From NCBI RefSeq assembly GCF_003984625.1, contig NZ_RWKH01000001.1, positions 372,001-436,000 of the forward strand: a stretch of DNA of 64,000 nucleotides. Reading direction: 5' to 3'. The translations under genes were made by a program, and so were the position numbers. The DNA is from Variovorax sp. DXTD-1 (GTDB lineage Bacteria > Pseudomonadota > Gammaproteobacteria > Burkholderiales > Burkholderiaceae_C). The notes below the pieces were generated by a model. The model made no database searches and was not told where the DNA came from. It worked only from the letters and a program-made list of their open reading frames with translations. The stretch's first letter is position 1. Each line of letters begins with the position of its first letter. This document shows, piece after piece, positions 1-9,531 of the stretch.

Positions 1-297
1 GACCGCGGCGACCTGATTGCATTGCTCGCGTCGCTCTCATACCGGAGCGACTGGCTGGCCACCGCCGCCGAGCGCGCGGTGAGCCGATCGATGGGCGGCA
101 GCTGCTCGATGCCGCTGGCGGCGCACGCGCGCTGGCAGACCGATGGCACGCTGCGCATCGATGCTGCCTGGGGCGACCCGGAAGGCAATGCCGCGCTGGT
201 GCGGATTCACACCCAGGCCGAAGCGGCCGATTTCGCACAGGCAGGCGCGCTCGGCGAACGGGCCGCGGACCTGCTGCGCGACGCAGGCGCGCACTGA
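1..297 (+). CDS. hemC: Hydroxymethylbilane synthase, C-terminal part (cut by window edge)
   Basis: This is the last ~98 codons of porphobilinogen deaminase, which polymerises four porphobilinogen units into hydroxymethylbilane in the cytosol for haem and sirohaem synthesis. Frame 1 is open from base 1 to the TGA at 295-297, so the gene begins upstream of the window. The motif GGSCSMPLAAHA carries the cysteine that anchors the dipyrromethane cofactor in this family, and the short domain-3 tail follows. hemD starts 16 bp downstream, which is the usual hemC-hemD order and supports the call. Confidence 0.93.
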   Translation, partial: DRGDLIALLASLSYRSDWLATAAERAVSRSMGGSCSMPLAAHARWQTDGTLRIDAAWGDPEGNAALVRIHTQAEAADFAQAGALGERAADLLRDAGAH

Positions 298-313
298 GCG
301 CGGCCCCAGACAG

Positions 314-1087
314 ATGGCTGCCAAGCCCGTCATCGTCACGCGGCCGGGCCGCGAGGCCGCGCAGTGGGTGGACGACTTTCGCGCCGCCGGCCTGGCTGCG
401 GCGGCGTTGCCGCTGATCGTGATCGAACCGGCCGCTGATGCTGAACCCCTGCGGGCCGCCTGGCGTCGGATCTCGGACTATGCCGCGCTGATGTTTGTGA
501 GCGCGGCTGCAGTCGAGCACTTCTTTTTCCATGCCGAGAAGAATGCTGTGGCGGCGCGTCCGCGCTTCTGGGCCACCGGCCCCGGCACGGCGCGTGCCCT
601 TCGGCGCGCCGGCGTGCCCGACGAAGCCATCGACGCACCGCCGGCCGATGCCGCGAGCTTCGACTCCGAAGCCTTGTGGGAACGGGTCAAAGCGCAGGTC
701 TCGGCGGGCGTGCGGGTGCTCATCGTCCGCGGCGGCGATGGGGCGGGCAACCCGAAGGGGCGCGACTGGCTCGCCCACGAGATCGATGCCGCGCAAGGCC
801 TGCGCGACACGGTGGTCGCCTACCGCCGCCTGCCACCCTCCTTTGGCGACGAGGAGCGCGCACTCGCACTCGATGGTGCAGAAGGGCATGCGGTCTGGCT
901 GTTCAGCAGCTCCGAGGCTATCGCCAATTTGCAAGTGGCCATGCCCGCAACCGGCTGGCAGGCCGCCAGCGCGGTGGCAACGCACGTACGCATCGGCGAG
1001 GCCGCGCGCACCGCGGGATTCGGAGCGGTGCGCGTGTGCAGTCCCCAGCGTGAGGCGTTGATCGCGTCGATAGAATCCTTCACATGA
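314..1087 (+). CDS. hemD: Uroporphyrinogen-III synthase
   Basis: The 257 aa protein should close and isomerise hydroxymethylbilane to uroporphyrinogen III. It begins MAAKPVIVTRPG, the typical first strand of HemD, and contains VLIVRGGDG and WLFSSSEAI, which match the second domain hinge of this poorly conserved family. The ATG at 314 was chosen because upstream in-frame codons lie inside hemC in another frame. The family has few invariant residues, so the call rests on length, fold-like motifs and its position between hemC and hemX. Confidence 0.9.
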   Translation: MAAKPVIVTRPGREAAQWVDDFRAAGLAAAALPLIVIEPAADAEPLRAAWRRISDYAALMFVSAAAVEHFFFHAEKNAVAARPRFWATGPGTARALRRAGVPDEAIDAPPADAASFDSEALWERVKAQVSAGVRVLIVRGGDGAGNPKGRDWLAHEIDAAQGLRDTVVAYRRLPPSFGDEERALALDGAEGHAVWLFSSSEAIANLQVAMPATGWQAASAVATHVRIGEAARTAGFGAVRVCSPQREALIASIESFT

Positions 1088-2175
1088 GTGCCGCGTCTCC
1101 GTCCGACGACTTCTCCCCCCCAACTGCCGCCGCGCCGGTGCCCGCAACGCTCGTGGCGCCGCAGTCGCCAGAGGCGATGGCGGCCGCCGCAACCATGCTC
1201 TCCCGTATCGGCTTCGGCCTTCTGGCCGTCGTGTCGCTCGCGGCCCTGGCCATCGCCATCGCGCTCTGGCAGAAGGTGAGCGGCATGCAGGAGCAGCTGG
1301 CGCGCCAGAGCGCGGATGCGCAGGCGCAATCGCTCGAGGCGCGCACGCTCGCGCGGCAGGCAATGGACACCGTGCGCGACACCGCCGCGCGCGCGGCCCT
1401 TACCGAAACCCGTGTCGCCGAAGTTGCGCTGCAGCGTTCGCAGCTCGAAGAACTCATGCAAAGCCTCTCGCGTTCGCGCGACGAGAACCTGGTGGTCGAC
1501 ATTGAATCGGCCGTGCGGCTGGCGCTGCAGCAGGCCCAGGTCACCGGCAGCGTGGAGCCATTGCTGGCCGCGCTCAAGTCCGGCGACCTGCGTATCGCGC
1601 GCGCCGCGCAGCCCAGGCTTGCGCCGCTGCAGCGCGCCATGCAGCGAGACGCCGACCGCCTGCGCAGCAGCGCCAGTGCCGACAGCGGCGAGGTGCTGCA
1701 GAAACTCGACGAACTGATGCGCAGCGTGGACGACCTGCCGCCGCTCAATGCCGTGGCGACGCGCGGCGCCGGCGTCAACGCCTGGCAGCCAGAACCCATT
1801 CCGGCCGACGCGGCCTGGTGGGAGCGGGCGCTGCTGACCGTGCGTGCCGAACTGCGCTCGCTGGTGCGCGTCGGCCGCATCGAGCGCCCCGAGGCCGTGC
1901 TGCTGGCGCCCGACCAGACCTACTTCCTGCGCGAGAACCTCAAGCTCAAGCTGCTCAACGCAAGGCTTTCGCTCCTTTCGCGGCAGGTGGATGCCGCGCG
2001 CAGCGAGCTCGCCACGGTGTCCGCATCGCTGAACCGCTATTTCGATCCCGCGTCGCGGCGCACGCAAGCGGCCGCCACGCTGCTGCAGCAGCTCCAGGCA
2101 CAGGTGAAGACCTCCGAACCTCCGCGCATCGACGACACGCTGGCCGCGCTGGCAACCGCAGCGGCGGGGCGCTGA
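1084..2175 (+). CDS. hemX: HemX-like membrane protein (uroporphyrinogen-III C-methyltransferase-annotated family)
   Basis: The 363 aa protein overlaps the hemD stop by four bases (ATGA), so the two are translationally coupled. It has a Pro/Ala-rich cytosolic N-terminus, one membrane helix at about residues 40-62, then a long charged Gln/Arg/Glu-rich helical region likely to form a coiled coil. Members are often annotated as methyltransferases, but no SAM-binding site is visible here. A scaffold or accessory role in haem synthesis is the safer reading. hemY follows one base later. Confidence 0.85.
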   Translation: MSAASPSDDFSPPTAAAPVPATLVAPQSPEAMAAAATMLSRIGFGLLAVVSLAALAIAIALWQKVSGMQEQLARQSADAQAQSLEARTLARQAMDTVRDTAARAALTETRVAEVALQRSQLEELMQSLSRSRDENLVVDIESAVRLALQQAQVTGSVEPLLAALKSGDLRIARAAQPRLAPLQRAMQRDADRLRSSASADSGEVLQKLDELMRSVDDLPPLNAVATRGAGVNAWQPEPIPADAAWWERALLTVRAELRSLVRVGRIERPEAVLLAPDQTYFLRENLKLKLLNARLSLLSRQVDAARSELATVSASLNRYFDPASRRTQAAATLLQQLQAQVKTSEPPRIDDTLAALATAAAGR

Positions 2176-2176
2176 C

Positions 2177-3460
2177 ATGAGAGCGGCCCTCTGGCTTCTG
2201 GCGCTTTTCGCCATCGCCGCGGCGGTGGCGCTGTTCGCAGGCAACAACCAGGGCACGATCACCGTGTTCTGGCCCCCGTGGCGCGTGGATCTTTCTTTGA
2301 ACCTGGTGCTGGTGATCCTGCTGGGCGCCTTCGCGTTGCTGCACCTTGCGCTGCGGGGCCTGGCGGCGCTGTTCTCTCTTCCGACCCAGGCACGCCAGTG
2401 GCGGCTGCAGCAAAAGGAACGCACGCTGCATTCGGCTTTGCTGGATGCCATGGTGCAGCTGCTGTCGGGCCGCTTCTCGCGTGCGCGCAAGGCCGCGCAA
2501 GCCGCGCTGGTGCAAGAGAAAACGCTGGCGGCCCTGGGCGCCAACCTGCCGCAGGCGCAGCAGGTCCGCGTGATCTCGCATCTGCTGGCCGCGGAGAGCG
2601 CACAAGCATTGCAAGACCGGCCGGCGCGCGATGCCCATCTGCAGCAAGCTCTTAATGAAAGCGTCGACCGGACCGTGCTGGCAAGCCCCGAGACGCGCGA
2701 AGGCGTGCAGCTGCGCGCCGCACGCTGGGCGCTCGAAGACCACGATCCAGCGGGCGCACTCGCCCGGCTCGAAGAGCTTCCGCAAGGCGTGCAGCGGCGA
2801 ACGCTTGCGCTGCGCATTCGCCTGAAGGCGGCCCGCCAGGACCGGCGCACGCTCGAAGCGCTGGAAACCGCACGCCTGCTCGCCAAGCACCGTGCCTTTT
2901 CCGACGCGGCGGCGCAGAGCATCGTGCGCGGCCTGGCCACCGAACTGCTGGGCGGCGCGCACGACCCGGCGCAATTGCTCCGCGCCTGGGGCGAGCTCGA
3001 CGCCGCCGAGCGCGAAATGCCAGAGGTGGCGATTCATGCCGCCCAGCGCATGGTGGCCTTGCGCGGCGACCTTGCCTTGGCACGCGGCTGGCTGCTGCCG
3101 GCCTGGGAGCGCATGGTGTCGCAGCCGCGCGGCCTCGGCGACGCATTGCGCGTCAGGTTGGCACGTGCGCTCGAGGCGGGGCTCGATTCGGTGGATGCCG
3201 ATTGGCTCGCCCGCATCGAGACAGCACAACGCAACAACCCCAGCGACCCCAATCTGCAATACCTGGCCGGCATGGCGTGCATGAAGCGGCAACTGTGGGG
3301 CAAGGCCCAGCAGCTGCTCATGCAGGCCGGCATGGGTTTGCAGGACACAGACCTTTATCGCCGTGCATGGCTGGCGCTGGCCGAACTGGCCGAGGCGCGC
3401 GGAGACGCGGAGCAGGCCGCTGCAGCGTGGAAGCGCGCGGCCCAGGCGGAGAAGGCCTGA
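2177..3460 (+). CDS. hemY: HemY-type TPR membrane protein of haem biosynthesis
   Basis: The 427 aa protein has two N-terminal membrane helices (about residues 3-20 and 38-62) followed by helical repeats of TPR type facing the cytosol. This is the proteobacterial HemY architecture, which is unrelated to the Bacillus protoporphyrinogen oxidase of the same name. Its exact biochemical role in late haem synthesis is not settled. It ends the hem gene run, and a strong terminator lies 65 bp after its stop. Confidence 0.88.
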   Translation: MRAALWLLALFAIAAAVALFAGNNQGTITVFWPPWRVDLSLNLVLVILLGAFALLHLALRGLAALFSLPTQARQWRLQQKERTLHSALLDAMVQLLSGRFSRARKAAQAALVQEKTLAALGANLPQAQQVRVISHLLAAESAQALQDRPARDAHLQQALNESVDRTVLASPETREGVQLRAARWALEDHDPAGALARLEELPQGVQRRTLALRIRLKAARQDRRTLEALETARLLAKHRAFSDAAAQSIVRGLATELLGGAHDPAQLLRAWGELDAAEREMPEVAIHAAQRMVALRGDLALARGWLLPAWERMVSQPRGLGDALRVRLARALEAGLDSVDADWLARIETAQRNNPSDPNLQYLAGMACMKRQLWGKAQQLLMQAGMGLQDTDLYRRAWLALAELAEARGDAEQAAAAWKRAAQAEKA

Positions 3461-3524
3461 GCATTCGGCTGCGACGTTGCTGCGGGTCGCTGTTGCCGAC
3501 AGGCATCTCTTCCGTTCCCCAATA

Positions 3525-3554
3525 AAAAAACGGCGCCAATTGGCGCCGTTTTTT
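3525..3554. terminator. Bidirectional intrinsic terminator between hemY and rne
   Basis: A perfect 30 bp palindrome is centred between 3539 and 3540: a 9 bp GC-rich arm on each side (3531-3539 and 3540-3548) flanked by six A (3525-3530) and six T (3549-3554). Read on either strand it gives a stable hairpin followed by a U tract, so it can end both convergent transcripts. Confidence 0.93.
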
Positions 3555-3585
3555 ATTGCGTTCAGGCCCGAGGGCCTGAGCGTCT

Positions 3586-6500
3586 TCAGTTCACGCCTTG
3601 CGCGTCGGTCGATGCCTTTTCGAAAGGCAGCGTCATTGCGCTGAGCTCCCGGCGGGTTTCGACCAGCACCAGCGGACCTTCGTCGAGCGTGATCGCAGGC
3701 GGGCGTTCGCGCGGCACGTGCACCGGCTTCGGCTCGGCCGCGATGGCGGCGCGGGCCTGTGCAATGCGTTCCGCATCGGAGTTGACCCACTGCAGACCCG
3801 AGCGCTCGGCGATTTGCGCGAGTTCGTTCAGCGGCAGTTCGAAGGGCTGGACCTTCGGCAGGGCACGGCCGTTGGCGGCGGGCTTGCTGCTGCTCTTTTC
3901 GACGGCAATCGGTGCCACGACGGGAGCGGGAGCGAAGGTTGCGACTGGTGCAACAGCTTCCACAGGCGCAACGGCTTGCACAGGTGCCACCGGAGCGGCA
4001 ACTGGTGCAGGCGCCGCTGCAGGGCGGTCGAAGTAGCTCCGCGGTGCTGCGGGTGCACGCGATTCTTCTTCGGGCATTGCAGCACGGGCTTCGTTCGGCT
4101 CGGTCACGGCCACGGCGTTGTCGGCCGATGCGCCCGCCACATTGGCTTCGCTTTCGTCGCGCGGACCGCGTTCACGGCGGTCGCGGCCGTAACGGTCGCG
4201 CGAACGGCCGCGGCGCTCTTCGCCTTCACGGCGCGGTGCCTGATCGCTGGCATCGGTTTCGCCTTCAGCGCCCGGAGCGACGGCAGCTGCCTCGTCGGCG
4301 GGTGCCTGTGCTTCGCCGTTGGCAAAGCGCGGCTGGCCTTCATTGCGGCGGTCACGGCGGCCGTCGTTGCGCTCGCCACGCTGGCCGCGCTCTTCACGGC
4401 CATTGCGCAGTGCGCGTTCGGCTTGCAAACCGTCCTGCGGAGCGACGTTGTTGTCGTCGCCGGAGGTTTCGCGCGGCGCATCGGTGCCATTGCGCTGTTC
4501 GTTGCGCTCACCACGTTCGCCACGGTCCGCACGTTCACCGCGCTCACCGCCACGTTCACGGCGTTCGCCGCGGGCGCGGGGCGCGCGTTCTACCGGGGCA
4601 TTGCCTTCGTCGCCGGCGGGCGCGAGTTGCTGCGCTTCGAGGTTGCCGTCGATCAGCTCGGCCGATGCGGGCCGTGCTTCGCGGCCTTCGCCTTCGCGGC
4701 GCTCGCCGCGGCCACCACGGCGCTGTTCGCCTTCGCGCGGACCGCGTGCTTCACGGGGTTCGCGTTGTTCGCGGGGCTCGCGCTGTTCACGCGGTTCGCG
4801 CGGCAGCGCGGCTTCGTTGCGTTGTTCGCTGCTGCGGCCTTCACCACGGCGCTCGCCACCGCGACCGCCGCGGCGTTCGCCGTCGCGGCCGCCGGAACGG
4901 CCGCCGTTTTCGCTGCGGCCTTCGCCGCCGCGGCCACCGCGGCGCTGCTCGCCGTCGCGGGCGCCGCGTGCTTCGCCGTCACGGCCGGAACGGCTGCCAT
5001 CACGGCGCGCGGGCTTCGGAGCCTCGACGGGAATCACGGCCGGTGCGGGCGCCGGTGCCGGCGTGCCGCCGAACCAGCTCTTGATGCGGGCGAAGAAGCC
5101 CATTTCGGCCGGCGCGGGTGCGCTTGCCACGGGCGGTGCAACCGGCGCCGGCGCAACGGCGGGCGTGCGCACGGCTTCGGGCTTGGGCGGCACCACGGGT
5201 GCCGGTGCGTCGGGCAGCACACCCTTGATGACCGGCGTCTGCTTGTTGGTCGGTTCCTGCGAGCGGCGGGTGACGGCGGTCGGGTCTTCGATCTCGTCAG
5301 CCATCTTGTAGCTGGCTTCGATGTGGTCGAGGCGCGGATCGTCGTGCTTCAGGCGTTCGAGCTTGTAGTTCGGCGTTTCGAGCGTCTTGTTGGGCACCAT
5401 CAGCACGGTGACGCGCTGCTTGAGCTCGATCTTGGCGATTTCGGGGCGCTTTTCGTTCAGCAGGAACGACGCCACTTCGACCGGCACCTGGACGTGCACG
5501 GCGGCCGTGTTGTCCTTCAGGCACTCTTCCTGAATGATGCGCAGGATTTGCAGCGCGCTCGATTCGGTGTCGCGGATGTGGCCCGAGCCGCCGCAGCGGG
5601 GGCAGGGAATCGAAGAGCCTTCGCTGAGCGCCGGCTTCAGGCGCTGGCGGCTCATTTCCATCAGGCCGAACTTGCTGATCGAGCCGAACTGCACGCGGGC
5701 GCGGTCCTGGCGCAACGCGTCGCGCAGGCGACTTTCGACTTCGCGGCGGTTCTTCGACTCGTCCATGTCGATGAAGTCGATGACGATCAGGCCGCCCAGG
5801 TCGCGCAGGCGCATCTGGCGGGCCACTTCGTCGGCGGCTTCGAGGTTGGTGCGGGTGGCGGTTTCTTCGATGTCGCCGCCCTTGATGGCGCGGGCCGAGT
5901 TCACGTCGACCGACACCAGTGCTTCGGTGTGGTCGATCACGATGGCGCCGCCCGAGGGCAACTGCACGGTACGCGCGTAGGCCGACTCGATCTGGTGCTC
6001 GATCTGGAAGCGGCTGAACAGCGCGGCGTCGTCGCGGTAGCGCTTCACGCGGGCGGCATGCTCGGGCATGACGTGCGCCATGAACTGCTGCGCCTGGTCG
6101 TAGATGTCGTCGGTGTCGATCAGGATGTCGCCGATGTCGTGATTGAAATAGTCACGGATGGCGCGAATGACGAGCGACGATTCCTGGTAGATCAGGAAGG
6201 CGCCCTTGCCGCCCTTGGCCGCGCCGTCGATGGCGGTCCACAGCTTGAGCAGGTAGTTCAGGTCCCACTGGAGTTCGGGCGCAGAGCGGCCGATGCCGGC
6301 GGTGCGCGCGATGATGCTCATGCCCTTCGGGTATTCGAGCTGGTCCATCGCCTCCTTGAGTTCGGCGCGGTCGTCGCCCTCGATGCGCCGGCTCACGCCG
6401 CCGCCGCGGGGGTTGTTGGGCATCAGCACCACATAGCGGCCGGCCAGCGAGATGAAGGTGGTGAGGGCCGCGCCCTTGTTGCCGCGCTCTTCTTTTTCGA

Positions 6501-6807
6501 CCTGGACGACCAGTTCCTGGCCTTCCTTGATGACGTCCTGGATGCGGGCCTGGTTGGCGGAAACGCCTTCGGCGAAGTATTGCTTGGAGATTTCCTTGAA
6601 TGGCAGGAAGCCGTGGCGGTCTTCGCCGTAGTCGACGAAACAGGCTTCGAGCGATGGCTCGACCCGCGTGACGACGGCCTTGTAGATGTTGCCCTTGCGC
6701 TGTTCGCGCCCTTCGATCTCGATTTCGTAGTCGAGGAGCTTTTGCCCGTCGACGATGGCCAGGCGGCGTTCTTCGGCCTGCGTGGCATTGATCAGCATCC
6801 GCTTCAT
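3586..6807 (-). CDS. rne: Ribonuclease E
   Basis: This 1073 aa endoribonuclease is the core of the RNA degradosome and processes rRNA and tRNA precursors. It starts [10 protein letters not shown], then has an S1 RNA-binding domain (about 35-120), the catalytic DNase I-like region with the metal-binding acidic patches DVNSARAI and IDFIDMDE, and the zinc-link CPRCGGSG. After residue ~520 it becomes disordered. An amphipathic segment [13 protein letters not shown] at 569-581 sits where E. coli RNase E has its membrane-anchoring helix. A long Arg/Gly/Glu-rich RNA-binding stretch with tandem repeats follows. The last ~90 residues, with GLQWVNSD and VPRERPP, look like a conserved C-terminal microdomain, perhaps a partner-binding site. 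The size and presence of a full C-terminal half favour RNase E over RNase G. Confidence 0.96.
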   Translation of the reverse strand: MKRMLINATQAEERRLAIVDGQKLLDYEIEIEGREQRKGNIYKAVVTRVEPSLEACFVDYGEDRHGFLPFKEISKQYFAEGVSANQARIQDVIKEGQELVVQVEKEERGNKGAALTTFISLAGRYVVLMPNNPRGGGVSRRIEGDDRAELKEAMDQLEYPKGMSIIARTAGIGRSAPELQWDLNYLLKLWTAIDGAAKGGKGAFLIYQESSLVIRAIRDYFNHDIGDILIDTDDIYDQAQQFMAHVMPEHAARVKRYRDDAALFSRFQIEHQIESAYARTVQLPSGGAIVIDHTEALVSVDVNSARAIKGGDIEETATRTNLEAADEVARQMRLRDLGGLIVIDFIDMDESKNRREVESRLRDALRQDRARVQFGSISKFGLMEMSRQRLKPALSEGSSIPCPRCGGSGHIRDTESSALQILRIIQEECLKDNTAAVHVQVPVEVASFLLNEKRPEIAKIELKQRVTVLMVPNKTLETPNYKLERLKHDDPRLDHIEASYKMADEIEDPTAVTRRSQEPTNKQTPVIKGVLPDAPAPVVPPKPEAVRTPAVAPAPVAPPVASAPAPAEMGFFARIKSWFGGTPAPAPAPAVIPVEAPKPARRDGSRSGRDGEARGARDGEQRRGGRGGEGRSENGGRSGGRDGERRGGRGGERRGEGRSSEQRNEAALPREPREQREPREQREPREARGPREGEQRRGGRGERREGEGREARPASAELIDGNLEAQQLAPAGDEGNAPVERAPRARGERRERGGERGERADRGERGERNEQRNGTDAPRETSGDDNNVAPQDGLQAERALRNGREERGQRGERNDGRRDRRNEGQPRFANGEAQAPADEAAAVAPGAEGETDASDQAPRREGEERRGRSRDRYGRDRRERGPRDESEANVAGASADNAVAVTEPNEARAAMPEEESRAPAAPRSYFDRPAAAPAPVAAPVAPVQAVAPVEAVAPVATFAPAPVVAPIAVEKSSSKPAANGRALPKVQPFELPLNELAQIAERSGLQWVNSDAERIAQARAAIAAEPKPVHVPRERPPAITLDEGPLVLVETRRELSAMTLPFEKASTDAQGVN
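4757..4810 (-). repeat. Three imperfect 18 bp tandem repeats inside rne
   Basis: Units at 4757-4774, 4775-4792 and 4793-4810 encode repeats of the hexapeptide REPREQ in the disordered Arg-rich half of RNase E. The units differ at several bases, so this is a decayed in-frame tandem duplication. Such tracts commonly vary in copy number between strains. Confidence 0.8.
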
Positions 6808-7366
6808 GATGCGTTGTCCTTATATGTATCGTTCTACCGGCCCATGACGGGCCAACGATGCACGGACGACGCCCGCGAAACGAGGGGAATTGCCGCTTGG
6901 CCCCGGATGCTGTCACTGCCGCGGCAAGCGCGAGCAGGCCTCTTGAGCATCAGCTCAAGAAGACAGCCGGGGTGGGGGCGCGTGGATGGGCGCGAGCCAG
7001 GTTCGGTGTTGAGCAGCTATCTTATTGATAGCTGGTTGCGCAATGGTGGCGCGCGGTGCGGATGATTCAATGCCTGAGGCCACTGGCAAAAGCCAGGTGG
7101 GCCAACGCAGGCACAGTTGAATCAGCAGTATCAACACAAGGGACTCGCTTCGATCCGCCGGCAGCTTGGAAGCTGCAGGCTGGGTATTCCGTATCGGTGT
7201 TTCGTGGGTGTCGGCTTGACTTGGGCGCAGGGGCTGCCACTTTGCGCAATTGCGCGGGGTTTGCAGTCTCGGCGCCAAAGCGGCATCGACCTCGCAGCGT
7301 TGTCCTGGGCGTTTGACTGCAGTGATCTAAACTTCTGTCTAATCAAGCACTTACACGACCGCGCTG
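6808..7366 (-). promoter_or_regulatory. 559 bp gene-free region: rne leader and divergent rluC promoter region
   Basis: No convincing gene is present. Inverted repeats that could fold in the rne transcript are: GGCCC/GGGCC near 6840-6853; a perfect 8 bp stem with ATCA loop at 6941-6960; an 8 bp stem with a 5 nt loop at 7014-7034; and a bulged stem with AAAA loop at about 7078-7103. E. coli rne has a long structured 5' leader through which RNase E controls its own mRNA, so the same is inferred here. On the plus strand TTGACT at 7313-7318 is a good -35 for rluC, but the -10 candidates (TGTCTA or TCTAAT near 7336-7343) are weak. Confidence 0.5.
7014..7034. repeat. Short AGCTATC-type palindrome
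   Basis: Perfect inverted repeat with arms CAGCTATC (7014-7021) and GATAGCTG (7027-7034) around a TTATT loop. It resembles the element at 36112-36130 in having GCTA and TAGC arms around an A/T-rich centre. It may be an interspersed intergenic palindrome or part of the rne leader structure. Confidence 0.55.
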
Positions 7367-8479
7367 GTGAAAAACATTATAGGTGCGAAGCGAAGCCCCG
7401 CGGCCGCTCCAAATCCCGCAGTTCCGGATCCCGCGGCCCAAAAGGTTGCGGTGGACGCCGCGGCGCCGCACGCGTCCATCAAATTCATTACCGTGGATGC
7501 GGAATCCGCGGGCCAGCGGCTCGACAACTTCCTGTTCCGCCACTTGAAGGGCGTGCCCAAGACGCATGTCTACCGGATCATCCGGTCGGGCGAGGTGCGC
7601 ATCAACAAGGGCCGGGCGCAGGCCGAAACGCGCATCGAGGCCGGCGACGTGCTGCGGCTGCCGCCTGTGCGCATATCGCCGCGCGCCGAAGAGGGCGCCG
7701 CGCCGCCCGTGCCGGCGCGCGAATTTCCGGTGCTGCTGGAGGACGACGCGGTGCTGGCCATCGACAAGCCCGCCGGCGTGGCGGTGCATGGCGGCAGCGG
7801 CGTGAGCTTTGGCGTGATCGAGCAATTGCGTACCGCGCGGCCGGCCGCCAAGTTCCTGGAGCTGGTGCACCGGCTCGACCGCGAGACCTCGGGCATCCTG
7901 CTGGTGGCCAAGAAGCGCAGCGCGCTGGTCGCGCTGCAAGACCAGTTCCGCGACCGCGAGACCGGCAAGACTTATCTTGCGCTGGTCGAGGGCGCCTGGC
8001 CCGCCAACAAGAAGGTGCTCGATGCGCCGCTTGCCAAATATCTGCTGCCGGGCGATGGCGCCGGTGCGGGCGAGCGCCGCGTGCGCGTGGTCGCCAAGGA
8101 CCATCCTGATGCGATGCGCGCCGTCACGCTGGTGCGCGTGCTGGCGCGGCTCACGCTGCCGGGCGACACCACGCCGCTGTCATTGCTGGCGGTCACCATC
8201 AAGACCGGCCGCACCCATCAGATTCGCGTGCATCTTGCTTCGGCCGGCCACCCGATTGCGGGCGACGACAAGTACGGCGCCTTCGAGCGCCAGCGCGCGC
8301 TGCAAAAACTGGGCCTCAAGCGCATGTTCCTGCACGCCTGGCGCTTGCAGTTCAGCCACCCCGCGACCGGCGAGCGCGTGGCGCTGCAGGCCGGCTTGCC
8401 GCCTGAGCTGCATAGTTTGATGCCGCCGCAGGCGCTCGAGGCGCTCGCCCAACATCCCACTCCCACGGCCAATGACTGA
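7367..8479 (+). CDS. rluC: Ribosomal large-subunit pseudouridine synthase, RluC type
   Basis: The 370 aa protein should isomerise uridines of 23S rRNA. It has an S4 RNA-binding domain (about residues 50-110, with RLDNFLFRHLKGV) and an RluA-family catalytic domain whose signature HRLDRETSG puts the catalytic Asp at residue 171. The start is a GTG at 7367 with no clear Shine-Dalgarno, and the first ~45 residues are a low-complexity Ala/Pro extension. Divergence from rne is a common rluC arrangement and favours RluC over RluA or RluD. Its end overlaps the next gene by 8 bp. Confidence 0.9.
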   Translation: MKNIIGAKRSPAAAPNPAVPDPAAQKVAVDAAAPHASIKFITVDAESAGQRLDNFLFRHLKGVPKTHVYRIIRSGEVRINKGRAQAETRIEAGDVLRLPPVRISPRAEEGAAPPVPAREFPVLLEDDAVLAIDKPAGVAVHGGSGVSFGVIEQLRTARPAAKFLELVHRLDRETSGILLVAKKRSALVALQDQFRDRETGKTYLALVEGAWPANKKVLDAPLAKYLLPGDGAGAGERRVRVVAKDHPDAMRAVTLVRVLARLTLPGDTTPLSLLAVTIKTGRTHQIRVHLASAGHPIAGDDKYGAFERQRALQKLGLKRMFLHAWRLQFSHPATGERVALQAGLPPELHSLMPPQALEALAQHPTPTAND

Positions 8480-9143
8480 TTCTTCCCGACCCCTGCGCTT
8501 CGACCTGATCGCCTTCGATTGGGACGGCACGCTTTACGACTCCACCCGGCTCATCGTGCGCTGCATTCAAGCGGCGGTGATCGACGTCGGCGGCGCCAAG
8601 CCGAGCGAGAACGACGCCGCCTGGGTCATCGGCCTGGGCCTGGCCGAGGCCCTGGCGCGTGCAGCGCCCGATGTGCCGAAAGAAAAATACGCCGAGCTCG
8701 GCGCGCGCTACCGCTATCACTATTTGCAGCACCAGGACGACCTCGTGCTGTTCGACGGCGTGCTGCAGATGATCGACGCCCTGCGCGCGCGCGGCCACAA
8801 GCTGGCCGTGGCCACGGGCAAATCGCGCCGCGGATTGAACGAGGCGCTGAAGACGGTCGCGCTGCGCGACCGTTTCGACGCTTCGCGCACCGCCGACGAG
8901 ACATTCGGCAAGCCGCACCCGCGCATGCTGCTGGAGCTGATGGAAGAGCTCGAGGTGCCGGCCGAACGCACCTTGATGATCGGCGACACCACGCACGACC
9001 TGCAACTGGCGCTCAATGCCGGCTGCGCCAGCGTGGGCGTGAGCTACGGCGCCCACGAGCCCGAAAGCTTCGACGCGCTGAAGCCGCTGTTCATTGCCCA
9101 CTCGGTGGCCAGCCTCGAGGCATGGCTCCTGGACAACGCCTGA
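8472..9143 (+). CDS. HAD-family phosphatase (phosphoglycolate-phosphatase-like)
   Basis: The 223 aa protein has all HAD motifs: FDWDGTLYDS with nucleophile Asp16 and Asp18, VATGKSRRG (motif II), KPHP (motif III lysine) and MIGDTTHD (motif IV acids). The helical cap sits between motifs I and II (subclass IA). The substrate cannot be told from sequence; 2-phosphoglycolate or a pyrimidine nucleotide are typical for relatives. The 8 bp overlap with rluC indicates co-translation. Confidence 0.85.
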   Translation: MTDSSRPLRFDLIAFDWDGTLYDSTRLIVRCIQAAVIDVGGAKPSENDAAWVIGLGLAEALARAAPDVPKEKYAELGARYRYHYLQHQDDLVLFDGVLQMIDALRARGHKLAVATGKSRRGLNEALKTVALRDRFDASRTADETFGKPHPRMLLELMEELEVPAERTLMIGDTTHDLQLALNAGCASVGVSYGAHEPESFDALKPLFIAHSVASLEAWLLDNA

Positions 9144-9157
9144 CCGAAGATCTTGCG

Positions 9158-9529
9158 ATGAGCGAAGAAGAGCCCATTCCCCTTTGCAACGCCTCGGACC
9201 TCGTCGAAGGCAGCCTCGCCGTACCTTTCGACGTGGTCTACGGCGGTGAAACCTGCCGTGCTTTTGCAGTGCGCTTTGAAGGGCAGCCGCACGCCTACCT
9301 GAACCGATGCAGCCACGTGGCCATGGAAATGGATTTCCAGCCCGACCGCTTCTTCGACGACAGCGGCCAGTGGCTGCTCTGCGCCACCCACGGCGCGGTC
9401 TACAAGCCGGACACCGGCGAATGCGCGGGCGGCCCGTGCCGCGGCGGCCTGCTGAAGATCGCCCTCAGCGAACGTGACGGCGTGGTGCACTGGCATACTG
9501 CCTGGAACCTCCATCCCCTGAGCTTTTGA
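9158..9529 (+). CDS. Rieske [2Fe-2S] domain protein
   Basis: This 123 aa soluble protein is a single Rieske domain. The cluster ligands are in CSH (Cys51, His53) and CATH (Cys75, His78), followed by the GxxY-type segment HGAVYKPDTG. There is no transmembrane anchor or catalytic oxygenase domain, so it is more like a small ferredoxin-type electron carrier than a bc1 subunit. It begins 14 bp after the HAD gene, and its TGA ends two bases before sppA. Physiological partner unknown. Confidence 0.88.
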   Translation: MSEEEPIPLCNASDLVEGSLAVPFDVVYGGETCRAFAVRFEGQPHAYLNRCSHVAMEMDFQPDRFFDDSGQWLLCATHGAVYKPDTGECAGGPCRGGLLKIALSERDGVVHWHTAWNLHPLSF

Positions 9530-9531
9530 CA

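Noticed and set aside
820..2940. 706-codon minus-strand frame opposite hemD-hemX-hemY
   Set aside because: Low-complexity Ser/Arg/Ala translation; the plus strand carries coupled hem genes.
4757..4810. CRISPR-like repeats
   Set aside because: The three 18 bp units are adjacent with no spacers, lie in frame inside rne and encode a hexapeptide repeat.
3598..7065. 1155-codon open frame on the plus strand opposite rne
   Set aside because: It is the antisense shadow of rne: high GC and Arg/Glu-rich codons suppress stops. Its translation is an Ala/Arg/His/Phe-biased sequence without motifs, whereas the minus strand encodes intact RNase E.
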